Below, piece by piece: positions 8,701-17,148 of a stretch of 64,000 nt of DNA. The stretch is taken from contig CM067584.1 in assembly GCA_034336665.1 (NCBI GenBank), positions 2,914,001-2,978,000 of the forward strand, given 5' to 3'. Origin of the DNA: Luscinia megarhynchos. Taxonomy: Eukaryota > Chordata > Aves > Passeriformes > Turdidae. The translations under genes and the position numbers were made by a program. The number at the start of each line of letters is the position of its first letter. Position 1 is the first letter of the stretch. The notes under the pieces are model-generated. The model was not told where the DNA came from. It searched no databases and saw nothing but the letters and a program-made list of their open reading frames with translations.

Positions 8701-10690
8701 CTAGAGAACCCCCAAAAATCTCCCCCGCAGCCAGGGCTCGGAGGCGGCCATGAGGCTTTGGAGGAGGACTCGGAGGTCTACAAGATGCTGCAGGAGAACC
8801 GGGAGCTGCGGGCGGCCCCGCGGCAATCCAGCACCTTCCTGCCTGCTGCAGGAGGCTCTGGAGGACGAGGAAGGGAGGTGAGGGGGGCACGGAGGGGCTG
8901 TGGCACGGCGCTGGCGGGTCCCCTGATGGCCTCGTGTCCCCCGCAGGGAGCCGCTCCCCAGCCGCCTCGGCCGCTGCCCGCCAGCCCGTGGCCGGGGTGC
9001 AGAAGCTGCACGTCTGTGAGAAGTGCGAGCAGCATCGCGTGAGGGCTGGGGGCTTGGGGGCGTCCCGGGGTGGGTCCGTCCCTGCCATCCCTCCTGGCAA
9101 AGCCAAAAGGAGCTGCGCTGGGCGCTGGGGGTGTCCCGGGCGGGATCTGTCCCTCCGGGCTGGGATAAAATCCTGGGTGTGGCCGCGGCAGGATCGACCA
9201 GCTGCTGTCACTCGGCGGGGGGCTCAAATGGGGGGAACGGGGTTCGGGGTCCAGAACGGGATTTCGGGGGTCCCAGAACAGGATTCCGGGGGTCCCAGAA
9301 CAGGATTCTGCCTACATTGTTCCCTCGGGAGTGAAAATGGGGGCGGTCCTGGTGTGTCAGTGGTCCCGGGGTGTGAGTGGGACTGGGGGCAGTCCCGGGA
9401 GTGGTCCCGAGGCTGATTTTGGGGTGTGAGTGGGACCGGGGCGGTTCCGGGGTGGTCTCGGGGCGGTTCTGGGGTGTGTGAGTGGGCCTAGCTGTTCTGG
9501 GATGTGAGTGGGACCGGGCGGTTCTGGGGTGGTCCCGGGGCGGTTTTTGGGGTGTGCGAGTGGGACCGCGGTCCTGATAGGACCGGGGCGTCATTGTGGG
9601 GAGTGGGGACCGGGGCGGCTTTTGTGAGACCGGGGTGGTCCCGGTGTGGGAGCGGGACGGTCCCGGGGTGGGAGTGGGACCGGGCTGCTCTTTGAGAGTC
9701 GTGAGACCGGGGCTGTCCCTGTGTGGTGAGGGACCGGGGCTGCTTTGAGATGGGGTGTCGTGGGACCAGGGCTGTTCTGGCGCAGAGTGAGGGACCGGGG
9801 CGGTTTTTGGGGTGTTAGACTAGGGTTGTCCCGGGTGTGAGTGGGACCGGGCTGTTCTGGGTGGAGTGGGACCGGGTGGTCCGGGTGGGAGAGTGGGACC
9901 GGGGCGGTTCTGGGGTGGTCCCGGGGGCGGTTTTGGGGTGTGGAGTGGGACCGGGGGCGGTTTTGGGGTGGTCAGGGGCAGTCGAGTGTGAGTGGGACCG
10001 AAGGCGGTTCTGGGGTGGTCCCGAGGGCGGTTTTTGGGGTGTGAGTGGTCCCGAGGCGGTTCTGGGGTGAAGTGGTCGGGGCGGTCCCGGGCAGGACCCA
10101 CCCAGCCCAGGAGCCCCGGCGGGGCCTGCGCCAGGTGGGAGGGACCCTGGGGACACGCAGAGAGCCCCTCGCTGAGGCGCGGCCGTCGCAGGACACAGGC
10201 GGTGCTTGGGGATCCAGGACGGCCGCTACCGACACCCCGTCCTGCTACAGCTGCGCCGACTGCGGCCTCAGCCTCAAGATGTAGCGGCCACTTCTGGGTG
10301 GGGGACGAGCTGTTCTGCGAGAAACACGCCCGCCTCGCTGCGCTACCAGGGACCCCTGGGCGGGCCCCGGCCCTCCCCAGCTGGCCCCCGGGCCTCCTGA
10401 GCCCCGTGACCCCAGCTGCTGTCCCACCCCGCCGGGCCGGGGGATGGGATTTGGGGATGCGATGCCTGGCCTTCACCCCCTTTGGGGTGTGTGTGGATGA
10501 GCTGGGTGCTGGTTTCTCAGCCCGGGGGACACAGAGGGGACATTGTGGGGATGGGGGGTGGTCGCTTGAGCACTTGGGTACCGAAGAGGGCGCTGGCACC
10601 GCTTGAGCACTGACTGCAGGGCTGCAGGAATCACACCAGATTCTCTAGAAATATAATATAATACAATATAATATAATTAATATATATTTG
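2500..10690 (+). CDS. PDLIM2: PDLIM2 (PDZ and LIM domain protein 2)
   Basis: PDLIM2 (mystique/SLIM) is an actin-associated PDZ-LIM adaptor that in mammals also promotes nuclear degradation of STAT and NF-kappaB p65. Coding starts at 4451. Exon 4438-4543 encodes the PDZ start (GPAPWGFRIAGGRDFGKPIT) and exon 4879-5032 the rest of the PDZ. Weaker middle exons are 5271-5348, 5435-5523, 5597-5642 and 8301-8465. Exon 8731-8877 has EEDSEVYKMLQENRELRAAP, exon 8947-9038 opens the LIM domain (KLHVCEKC), and exon 10192-10400 carries the rest (IQDGRYRHP, HFWVGDELFCEKHARL) and the stop. Several exons need one-base corrections: near 4894, 4950, 5005, 5341, 8842, 9026, 10208, 10239, 10282 and 10336. All domains are present in order, so I read it as a functional gene in poor-quality sequence; a pseudogene is the alternative. 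Confidence 0.85.
3110..3560 (+). repeat. 20-bp purine-rich minisatellite, PDLIM2 first intron
   Basis: About 20 copies of GAAGGGGTGCAGGGTCTGGA and its TCTAAA variants occur in tandem. The flanks 2720-3110 and 3560-4437 are GC-rich intron in which I see no gene. Confidence 0.9.
4438..4543 (+). CDS. PDLIM2: PDLIM2 first coding exon, PDZ start
   Basis: The exon follows CTGCCCCAG; ATG is at 4451 after 13 bases of leader. It encodes 31 residues, MPVTVTLPGPAPWGFRIAGG followed by RDFGKPITVSK, and ends in phase 0 at a GTAGGA donor. The PWGFR carboxylate-binding loop of Enigma-family PDZ domains is intact, which fixes the start codon. Confidence 0.95.
4879..5032 (+). CDS. PDLIM2: PDLIM2 second coding exon, rest of PDZ
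   Basis: The exon encodes DLRPGDVIVTINGE, then AEMLNVEAQNKIK and L-R-L-E-V-D before a GTGGGT donor. This is the usual second half of an ALP/Enigma PDZ. A missing G near 4894, an extra G near 4950 and one indel near 5005 must be assumed to keep a single frame. Confidence 0.85.
5700..5935 (+). repeat. About 20-bp C-rich minisatellite, PDLIM2 intron
   Basis: About 12 variants of CCCCTCTGAACCCCCAAACC are in tandem just after the possible exon ending at 5642. Confidence 0.85.
6195..7465 (+). repeat. About 20-bp minisatellite, PDLIM2 intron
   Basis: Roughly 60 variants of GGGATGGGATCGGGACACCC run for 1.27 kb. Open frames of several hundred residues on both strands are repeat artefacts. The following 7465-8300 is GC-rich single-copy intron without a recognisable gene. 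Confidence 0.95.
8301..8465 (+). CDS. PDLIM2: Possible PDLIM2 middle exon
   Basis: A CCCCCCAG acceptor precedes 8301 and a GTACCG donor follows 8465. The frame opens DIQHFSPARERGRLSCQSSS; another frame near the end reads SERRFSFSAITCHR. The region sits where PDLIM2 has its poorly conserved Ser/Pro-rich middle. Exon status is inferred from position and splice sites only. Confidence 0.4.
8731..8877 (+). CDS. PDLIM2: PDLIM2 exon with the DEDSEV-KMLQENRE motif
   Basis: After CCCCCGCAG the exon encodes EALEEDSEVYKMLQENRELR and AAPRQSSTF, a segment shared by PDLIM2 orthologues just before the LIM domain. One extra base near 8842 shifts the frame; without it the exon continues LLQEALEDEEG to a GTGAGG donor. 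Confidence 0.9.
8947..9038 (+). CDS. PDLIM2: PDLIM2 exon opening the LIM domain
   Basis: The exon encodes a Ser/Ala-rich stretch, then QKLHVCEKC, the first zinc-binding Cys pair of the LIM domain. The following S-S-I-A needs removal of one base near 9026. The GTGAGG donor leaves two bases of an Ala codon that the exon at 10192 completes. Confidence 0.85.
9240..10085 (+). repeat. G-rich minisatellite in the LIM-domain intron of PDLIM2
   Basis: Variants of GTGAGTGGGACCGGGGCGG and TTCTGGGGTGGTCCCGGGG repeat for about 0.85 kb on the sense strand. G-runs of three to five bases are regularly spaced. Many copies contain GTGAGTG, a donor-like string, inside the intron. Confidence 0.9.
10192..10400 (+). 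CDS. PDLIM2: PDLIM2 last coding exon: rest of LIM domain and stop
   Basis: Read with small corrections, the exon gives TQAV, L-G-IQDGRYRHP, C-Y-S-CADCGLSLKM, GHFWVGDELFCEKHARL and a TGA at 10398. The Cys and His zinc ligands of both LIM fingers are present. As written there are four frame errors (an extra G at 10208-10211, G at 10239, T at 10282 that makes an in-frame TAG, and four bases near 10336), the densest cluster in the window. Confidence 0.85.
10645..10690 (+). terminator. PDLIM2: Probable PDLIM2 3' end, variant poly(A) hexamers
   Basis: A sharp A/T-rich patch with AATATA and AATACA hexamers lies 250 bases after the PDLIM2 stop in otherwise GC-rich DNA. No AATAAA occurs before 11363, so a variant signal is inferred. 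Confidence 0.4.
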
Positions 10691-11189
10691 CTCCGCTGCC
10701 TTTGCTCTGTGCCGGGACCCCGGGGCGGGGGAAGGGGCGTTTTACCCCAAACTCAGGGTGCGGGCAGGAACCCCCCAGACCCCTCAGCCCGCACCCGGGG
10801 CGGGGGTCCAGGGCTTGGCAGGGGTCCGGAGCAGCGGCCCCGCTCTTTGTCTGCTCCGGGAAGGTCAGGGCTGCCCGCGGGGCTCGGTGGCCCCTCCCTG
10901 GTCCCCGGGAGGTGTCCGGGTTTATTGGGGGCTGTTGGCCGAGGCCTTGTCCTGCTCCAGGTGCTCTGTATCGCCGCTCCCGCCCTCCGTGCCCGCCCGC
11001 ACGGGGATGGTTTTTGCTGTTATCTGGGCTTTGCTGTTATCTGGGATTTGCTGTTATCTGGGATTTGGGAGGGACCTGTCCCTTCCCCTGTCCCCCTGCA
11101 GCAGGGACAGTCCCCTCCTGCCCGGATCTCACTGTTTGGGGTGCGCCCCGGGCTCCGATTAATTCCCCAATTAATCATTCCAGAGCTGC

Positions 11190-11325
11190 TGGGGCTGCCC
11201 CTGGGTCCCTGGCAGTGCCCAAGGCCAGGCAGGACGGGGCTGATGTCACCTGGCAGGGGGTGCCACTGGATTGTCCTTAAGGTCCCTTCCCACCCAACCA
11301 TTCCGTGGCTCTGTGACATCCAGGG
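11190..11325 (+). mobile_element. CR1-like LINE 3' end, sense orientation
   Basis: The text GGCAGGGGGTGCCACTGGAT, then TCCTTAAGGTCCCTTCCCAC and CCAACCATTCCGTGGCTCTG, matches the well-known CR1 3' terminus. This is a short truncated copy between PDLIM2 and C8orf58. The rest of 10690-11490 shows no gene; AATAAA strings at 11364 and 11372 are not near a recognised 3' end. Confidence 0.7.
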
Positions 11326-11493
11326 AGGGAGGAGGATGATGATGGTTCTGCGCTCAGCACACGGGAATAAAGGAATAAAACGCTTTGAACCCTCCTGGGG
11401 TAACACGGCTGGGGCTGGGGGCAGAGGGGGCGGCCTCCCACCCTCACCCCGCCCCGCCCCGCCCCGGGGCTGTGCCGCCCCCCAGCCCTGCCC

Positions 11494-11500
11494 CATAAAG
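11494..11500 (+). promoter_or_regulatory. C8orf58: Weak TATA-like element upstream of C8orf58
   Basis: CATAAAG sits in a GC-box-rich stretch (CCCGCCCCGCCCC at 11450-11464) about 140 bases before the ATG at 11637. It is a plausible core promoter of C8orf58. Confidence 0.4.
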
Positions 11501-11636
11501 CAGAGGGGGAGCAGCGCCAGTGCTCCGGAGCCCCCTGCCCGGTTCCCGAGCCCCCTGCCCGGCTCCGGCGCTCCCTTCCCGGTTCCCTGCCCGGTTCCCA
11601 GCTCCCCGTTCCCGGTTTTAGCCCCGCATCCCGAGG

Positions 11637-11688
11637 ATGCTGCGCCGCCGCGGAGCCTTCACGGTGCAGCCGCTCCGTGCTGACCGCG
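11637..11688 (+). CDS. C8orf58: C8orf58 exon 1
   Basis: The exon encodes MLRRRGAFTVQPLRADR plus the first base of an Asp codon, then a GTGAGTC donor. The sequence resembles the mammalian N-terminus (basic residues, then AFxV). Confidence 0.85.
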
Positions 11689-14600
11689 GTGAGTCGCTGG
11701 CCCCCGGGGCTATGGGGGACCCTCGGGGTCTCCAACCTGCGAGAATTGTGCAGGAGGGGATCCTCAGGGATCTGTTTTGAGGCGTCTGTTCGGGAAAGGG
11801 AACTTGGGGTCTTTGGAACCTCAGTTTGTGTCGTCTGTGCTTGAGAAGGAACCTGGGGGTTCCCTGGACCCCCCGATTTTGCTAAGAGGGTCTCTGGACC
11901 CCTGGTTCTCATCCCTGCCCCTGCTGGGAGGGGCCAGGCTGCCGGCGGCGCTGGGAATTCGGGTTTCCCTTCCCATGTTTGGGCTGACGTCCCCAAAAGC
12001 GGCGTGGGGGTCCCCCAAAAGCCAGGGCAGGGAGTGTCCGTGTGTGCAGCAGCACGTGGGAGGTACCGAGGGCTGAGCTGGAGCTGCCGACGGGGGGACC
12101 CCCAGGAGGAGCTGATGGGACCCGCACGCCCCTTCTCGCTCTGGTGACACCCCCGTGGTGGCAGGAGGAGCAGCCCCTCGGAATTGGAATTCCGTGGGAT
12201 TGCGGCGTGTGGGGTTCGGGACGCTGGAGCTGCGGCGGAGGAGCTGCCCCCCGGAATTCCTGGGATTCAATCGTGCTGGGGCGGGCGGGCTGGGATTCAA
12301 CCCCACTGAACGGCCGGATTGTCCCGGGCTGGCCCTGAATTCCCTCTCCAGCCCCCGAGGGATGCACGGTGAGTGCTGCGGCTGCGGGAGAGGCAGAAAT
12401 CCGGGAGAACTGGGGCTCCTCACCGGTGAGTTCAGCCCACGCCGGAGTCCTGAGTGAGTTTTCTGGAATTCGGTGGGATGCAGGCGGCACCTGGCTGCCT
12501 GCCGGCGCCCAGACCCGGCTGGGGTGGGAAGGGAGCCCTCAACCACCGGCCCAGCCAGTATCGCCGATCCCAACCGCGGCGAGGAACCAGTTGGGAACCG
12601 GTCGGGTGATGAGGCGCTCTGGTGCAGGGCACTCGCCGGCTGGGGTGGATATAAAAGGCAGCGCCGGGACGCGCGCCCGGCACTCGGCTCTGGCTGCCGG
12701 CGATGTGGGGTGGCTCCCGCGCCGTCTGGAAGAGGAGGTTCAGCTGCTGTGAGTGTGTTTGAGGGGGGTGTCAGCCCCCGAGGGGGGTTTTGGGGGTGGG
12801 CACTCCTCGCCCGCCTCTCTGAGCCCTTGGCCTGGCCGGGGGGGGAGCGAGTGTCGGGCCGAGACCTTCCAGGATGCGCCACAATCCCACCCGGGCCAGT
12901 GGGGACATCCCGGCCGGCGATGCCACCCGTCCTACGGGGACAAGCGCGAGGAGCCGGTGGTCCCTGGAGCCATCCCAGACCCGGGATCCCACGGCTGTGC
13001 TGTGTCCTGTGAGCTGGAGCGGGACACAGGAAGAACCCGGCTCAAAAGAACCCTCAGATCGGGGTGGGGGCCGTGGGTGCCCCCCCAGCAGCGCAGCCTG
13101 GGAGCAGGAGGAGGGCGGGGGAGGCCAGGGCCGTGTTTTTGGGGAGCAGCGACAACGCGCCGGGGCTGTAGGGAGCTGTTCCCGGCTGCAGAACCCTCTG
13201 GAGTGAGGGGTCCGGGCAGCGGGGAGAGCCCCGGGCACGGCTGGAGCTGCTGCAGGGGGCTCAGGGGGCTTGGAGGGGTGCTGAGCACCCACTTTTCTGC
13301 CCGGGGACCCCCCAGCTGAGCCCGCACATCCTCCCTCCCCCCGCAGATGGTCCCTGGGAATCGGCCGAGAGCTGCATCGTGCGCACCTCCGCCAGCGTCT
13401 ACCGGCGGCTGCAGGAGAGCCCGCGGCAGCCCCGGCGGGCAATGAACACCCGGGGAGCCCCCCAGCCCCCCCCGCAGCCCCCCAGCAGCCCCCCGGCCGG
13501 CGGGAGGCTCCTCAAGTCCGAATCCGAGGATTCCGGCGTGGAGATGGCCAGCAACGAGCACTCGCCCTCCACCCCGCTGGGCTCCGAGAGCAGCTTCTCC
13601 CTGGACGGTCTGGCGGCGGAGAAGCCCCCCGGAGGAGGAGAGGAGCCCCCCCGGAGCCCGCGGAGGCCGCTGCAGCGGAGCCGGAGGCAGCGCTGCCCGC
13701 GGCTGAGCGCCAGCGCCGCCGAGCTGGCACAGCCCGGGGAGCCCGGGGGGGCTGCGGCCGGGGGGGCTCGGGCGCCGCGGGACCCCCGGGCTGTGCCCGA
13801 GGTGTCGGGGCAGGGGCTGCGCTACCTGGAGCACGTGTGCCAGATGCTGGAGCGCCTGGCGCGGCTGCAGCAGGACAACCGCGCCCTGCGGCTGCAGGCG
13901 GGAGCTCGGGGCGCCCGCCCGGCCACGCTGGTGAGGAGGGGGATGCGTGGGGAGGGGGCCTGGGGGGTCCCAGCTCACACCCTGAGCGTCCTCTCCTCAC
14001 CCCGCAGCCCTCCCGGCAGCCGCCGAGGCAGGATTTGGGCACCTGGAGGGGTGAGAGGTTCCGGCCGCGCTCCTGCTCGGACAGCCAGGCGCCAGGTGAG
14101 GGGGGGGATTCGGGAATGGCATCTGGGGCCAGGTGAGGGGGGGGATTCGGGAATGGCACCAGGTGAGGGGGGGGATTCGGGAATGGCACCAGGTGAGGGG
14201 GTGAGATTCGGGAATGGCGCCAGGTGGGACGGGGGGGATTCGGGAATGGCACCTGGGGCCAGGTGAGCATCGGGGGATGCAGGAATGGCAGAACCGGTGC
14301 CAGGTGAACGGGGGGCACCTGGCACAGGTGAGGGGGGAGGGATGGCAGGACCTGGCACCGGGTGAGAGGGTGGGATTCGGGAATGGCACCAGGAGATGGG
14401 AGTGGGATTCGGGAATGGCACCTGGGGCCAGGTGAGCATCGGGGGGTGCGGGAATGGCACAACCGGTGCCAGGTGAACGGGGGGCACCTGGCACAGGTGA
14501 GGGGGCAGCACGATGCCCCCCGAAGGTGACCAGCTGTTCCCCCGCCCAGCAGCCGAGCCCGGGCCGTGCCGCAGGATTTGGGGACACTCGCTCAGCTCCC

Positions 14601-14807
14601 CCAGCCTGCTGGACCCCTGCGAGGCCGGGGCGGGGGTCCCGCCAGCGGACAAGGTGGGGCCGGGGGGGCTCGGGGAGCGCTGGGGGGTCCCCGGGGCCCC
14701 CCTGACCGCGGCTCTCCCGGCAGGACGGGCGCTCGCACTGGGGCCGGGTGAAGGCGCTGCTGACCCGCCTGACCCGCCGCTCGCTGCGCGGCGGCCGCTG
14801 CAGGTAG
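11637..14807 (+). CDS. C8orf58: C8orf58 orthologue, uncharacterised protein
   Basis: Five exons join without frame error: 11637-11688, 13347-13930, 14008-14095, 14550-14653 and 14724-14807, giving 303 residues. Features shared with the mammalian protein: an Arg-rich start (RRRGAF), CIVRTSASVYRR near residue 28, the DSGVEMA motif at 79-85, a predicted helix GLRYLEHVCQMLERLARLQQ from residue 174, and a basic C-terminal GRVKALLTRLTRRS. The middle is Pro/Gly-rich and poorly conserved. I know of no established function. It lies about 1 kb after PDLIM2 on the same strand, as in human. The start is supported by resemblance to the human N-terminus and by phase; a second possible first exon exists at 12703. 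Confidence 0.9.
12650..12748 (+). promoter_or_regulatory. C8orf58: TATA box and possible alternative first exon of C8orf58
   Basis: A consensus TATAAAAG at 12650-12657 lies inside intron 1. An ATG at 12703 opens MWGGSRAVWKRRFSC, ending one base into a codon at a GTGAGTG donor (12749). That is the phase needed to join exon 2 at 13347. Transcription from here is inferred, not shown. The rest of intron 1 (11689-13346) shows no other coding signal. Confidence 0.45.
13347..13930 (+). CDS. C8orf58: C8orf58 exon 2, the main coding exon
   Basis: This 584-base exon follows CCCCCCGCAG and ends at GTGAGG. It encodes residues 18-212, including GPWESAESCIVRT, SEDSGVEMASNEHSPST and the Leu-rich helix LRYLEHVCQMLERLARLQQ. 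Pro runs and Gly/Ala-rich segments lie between them. Confidence 0.95.
14008..14095 (+). CDS. C8orf58: C8orf58 exon 3
   Basis: The exon encodes PSRQPPRQDLGTWRGERFRP and RSCSDSQAP, ending in phase 1 at GCCAG before GTGAGG. Its donor is copied into the downstream minisatellite. Confidence 0.9.
14096..14510 (+). repeat. Minisatellite containing copies of the C8orf58 exon-3 donor
   Basis: The array starts at the exon-3 donor itself and repeats GCCAGGTGAGG followed by GATTCGGGAATGGCACC with about 30-bp spacing, plus longer variants. GTGAG motifs recur at 14133, 14163, 14193, 14263, 14328, 14362, 14432 and 14497. Confidence 0.9.
14550..14653 (+). CDS. C8orf58: C8orf58 exon 4
   Basis: The exon follows CCCGCCCAG, completes an Ala codon with exon 3, and encodes AEPGPCRRIWGHSLSSPSLL, DPCEAGAGVPPADK, ending in phase 0 before GTGGGG. 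Confidence 0.85.
14724..14807 (+). CDS. C8orf58: C8orf58 exon 5 and stop
   Basis: The exon encodes DGRSHWGRVKALLTRLTRRS, LRGGRCR and TAG at 14805. The basic amphipathic tail corresponds to the most conserved C-terminal segment of mammalian C8orf58. Confidence 0.95.
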   Translation, partial: DGRSHWGRVKALLTRLTRRSLRGGRCR

Positions 14808-14864
14808 GGCGGGGCGGGTCCCGCTCCCCGCGCCGCACCTGGATGGAGGAACTGCGTCACACCT

Positions 14865-15400
14865 CACCTGATGACGTCACGCCCGCCCGGGGCCGGTCCC
14901 CGCACATCCCTTCACCTTTTATTTTTTTTTTTCCCCCAATAAAATCCTTTCACGGGTAAACACAGCGAGGTGCTTGCTGTCGCGCCGTGACGTCACACCC
15001 CCAAACCCGGCGTGACGTCACGCGAGGGCGCGTCACCGCCGCATCACTTCCGCGGCTTTTCCGCCCCTTTTGTCCCACCGGGCCCGGTCCGAGCGGCTGC
15101 CGGAGGGGTCCCGCCGCCTCGGGGTGGGGGTGAAGCTTCTCCTCCCCCCAAAACCTCCCCCGGGCCCCTCCGCGGGCGGCTCGGTGGGGAGGGGGCGATG
15201 ACGCTCTCGGGAGCGCCGCGGCTTCCTCGAGGGGGTCTCCCCGCTTTGGGGGTACAGGAGGAGGGGGAGGAGGGGTCGGTGCTGTTTTGGCGCTGCCGGA
15301 GCCCCTCGTGGTGCCGCAGGTGAGGAAGATGCTGCCCCGAGCCGCGGCCAGGCGCTCTCCCATCAGGTAATCCCCTTCTCCCTCCCTTTCCTGCCCATTC
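14865..15400 (+). promoter_or_regulatory. CpG island with CRE and ETS motifs between C8orf58 and BIN3
   Basis: Perfect TGACGTCA palindromes occur at 14872-14879, 14988-14995 and 15013-15020. An ETS-type CACTTCCGC follows at about 15045. The stretch is rich in CpG and ends near a donor-like CATCAG-GTAATC at 15366. This resembles the promoter and first exon of a housekeeping gene, but no downstream coding sequence is recognisable. In mammals CCAR2 begins at this position. Confidence 0.5.
14938..14943 (+). terminator. C8orf58: C8orf58 poly(A) signal (AATAAA)
   Basis: AATAAA lies 130 bases after the stop, following a T-rich stretch, which is a normal 3' UTR length for this gene. Confidence 0.85.
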
Positions 15401-15479
15401 CCTCCTCGCACTTGGGGCTTTCTCCTTCCTTTCCTCCCAGCGGTGAATCCTGAATCCCCGGGGGCATCCTCGGAGCTGC

Positions 15480-15850
15480 ATCCCGTATCCCTCCCGGGAA
15501 ATGTGAGCGCTCATCCCCGGCGCGTCCCGCATCCCTCCCGCCGCTCCCACCCGGGAAATATGAGCGCTCATCCCCGGCCCGTCCCGCATCCCACCCGGGA
15601 AACCCGAGCGCTCATCCCCGGCGCGTCCCGCATCCCTCCCGGGAAACCCGAGCGCTCATCCCCGGCGCGTCCCGCATCCCTCCCGGGAAACCCGAGCGCT
15701 CATCCCCGGCCCGTCCCGCATCCCTCCCGGGAAACCCGAGCGCTCATCCCCGGCCCGTCCCGCATCCCTCCCGGGAAACCCGAGCGCTCATCCCCGGCCC
15801 GTCCCGCATCCCTCCCGCCGCTCCCTCCCGGGAAACCCGAGCGCTCCTCC
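15480..15850 (+). repeat. About 42-bp minisatellite, intergenic
   Basis: About eight copies of a unit containing GAGCGCTCATCCCCGGCCCG and TCCCGCATCCCTCCCGGGAA. The surrounding 15850-17630 shows no gene that I can support. Confidence 0.9.
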
Positions 15851-17134
15851 CCGCCGTGCCCACCCTCACGGCACAGCTGCATCCGTGCTGGGGGTCCCTG
15901 GGGGTCCCAGCCCGACCCGGGGGTGCTGGAGGGTTTTTGGAGCGCACCCGGGGTGGGTGTGTTCTCCTCCTCCTCTCTTTTCCTGCACCAAACCCCTTCC
16001 CATCGCCCCCGCTCCGCTCTGCTGAGCCCCCCGGCGTGAGGAGCGATGGGGAGGGGCTCGGGGGGGTGGGGAAGGGCAGCGGGGTGTTCCCAGGGCGGGG
16101 TGGGGGTCTGGGCACCCCCTCGGCGCTGCCCCTCTGCCACCTGCATCTCCCCTCCCCTGGGGGACCCCGGCTGGATCCCCCCGATCCCAAAGATGCCGAG
16201 GCTGCTCCAGGGGACGCTGGTTCTCCTCTCAGGGCCGGGTGAGGAGGAGGAGGAGGGGGGAGGTCTGAGCCTCTCTTTCCGGAGGTCTGAGCCTCCCTTT
16301 CCCACCCCAGCACCCCTGGAGCAAGGCGAAGCTCCCGAGCATCCAACAAGGGAAATCCAGGTGTGGATCCAGACGTGTGCTGCTGTTGGCAGGATTCATT
16401 CAGGGTCAATCCATCCTGTCCGTGAGGAAAACCCTTGGGACTGCTGGTGCTGGATTGGTGACGGGCTGGCATCTGCCAAACCTGCCCTGGGGGGGCTGGG
16501 GGCTCTGGGGAGGAGGGGGGACAGCCGGGATTGCTGCTGCCACGGGGCTAACCCAAAATTCCTGATGCGGAGGGGAAAGGAGGAAGATTTGCTCATCAGC
16601 AGGGGCTGCTCCCCATCCTGGGACCCCCACTGCACTCCTGGGTTTCCCCTCTGCTGCTGAGCTCACTGCACGCTGCAGAGTTAACTTTCCCTCCCCTACC
16701 CACGCTGGCATCTTGTGGGCGGTGCAAAACCCGGCAATTATCACTTTTTACTATCAAAGGTGGAATTCTCCTCCCCAACCACCGCAGAGTGAATCCCTGG
16801 GAACACCTGGGTTAGGTTTCTGTGGGTAAAATCCCTCTCCTGAGTGCTGGGAGGGCAGGGATTTGTGGGATTTGTGGATGCTGTGAGTGCAGGACTGGCT
16901 GTGCCACACAGGGTGACAGTGACACAGAAAAAGCCACCAGGTGGCTTCAGGTGAGGTTGAATCCAGGGACCTGCAGGTCGAGGAGGGGCTACCACGGATT
17001 TTTGCCACCCTGGGGTCTGCAGGGCTCAGATCCCGTGGGGGGGAGTGTCCCCTGCTCGAGCTCTGTGCGTGGCAGTTAAATATATATCTATTTATAAATA
17101 TCCATATTCTGTATATTTAGCATCCCTGCTCTGG

Positions 17135-17148
17135 GTAACCGTGGCAAC
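17135..17148. promoter_or_regulatory. RFX X-box-like palindrome
   Basis: GTAACCGTGGCAAC matches the RFX-factor X-box pattern (GTNRCC, spacer, RGYAAC). It sits beside an unusual A/T-rich patch (17075-17125) in GC-rich intergenic DNA. Function is inferred from motif only. Confidence 0.3.

Noticed and set aside
1..10400. SORBS3 and PDLIM2 as true pseudogenes
   Set aside because: Domain order, splice sites and key residues are kept, and the errors are isolated small indels in the left part only. Assembly error is preferred, though not proven.
11360..11382. AATAAAGGAATAAAAC as the PDLIM2 poly(A) signal
   Set aside because: It lies nearly 1 kb after the stop, beyond a CR1 fragment. The A/T patch at 10645 is closer, though neither is proven.
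15310..15370. ATG at 15329 as start of a gene running into the CCAR2 slot
   Set aside because: Only 13 codons precede the donor-like GTAATC and no matching downstream exon was found.
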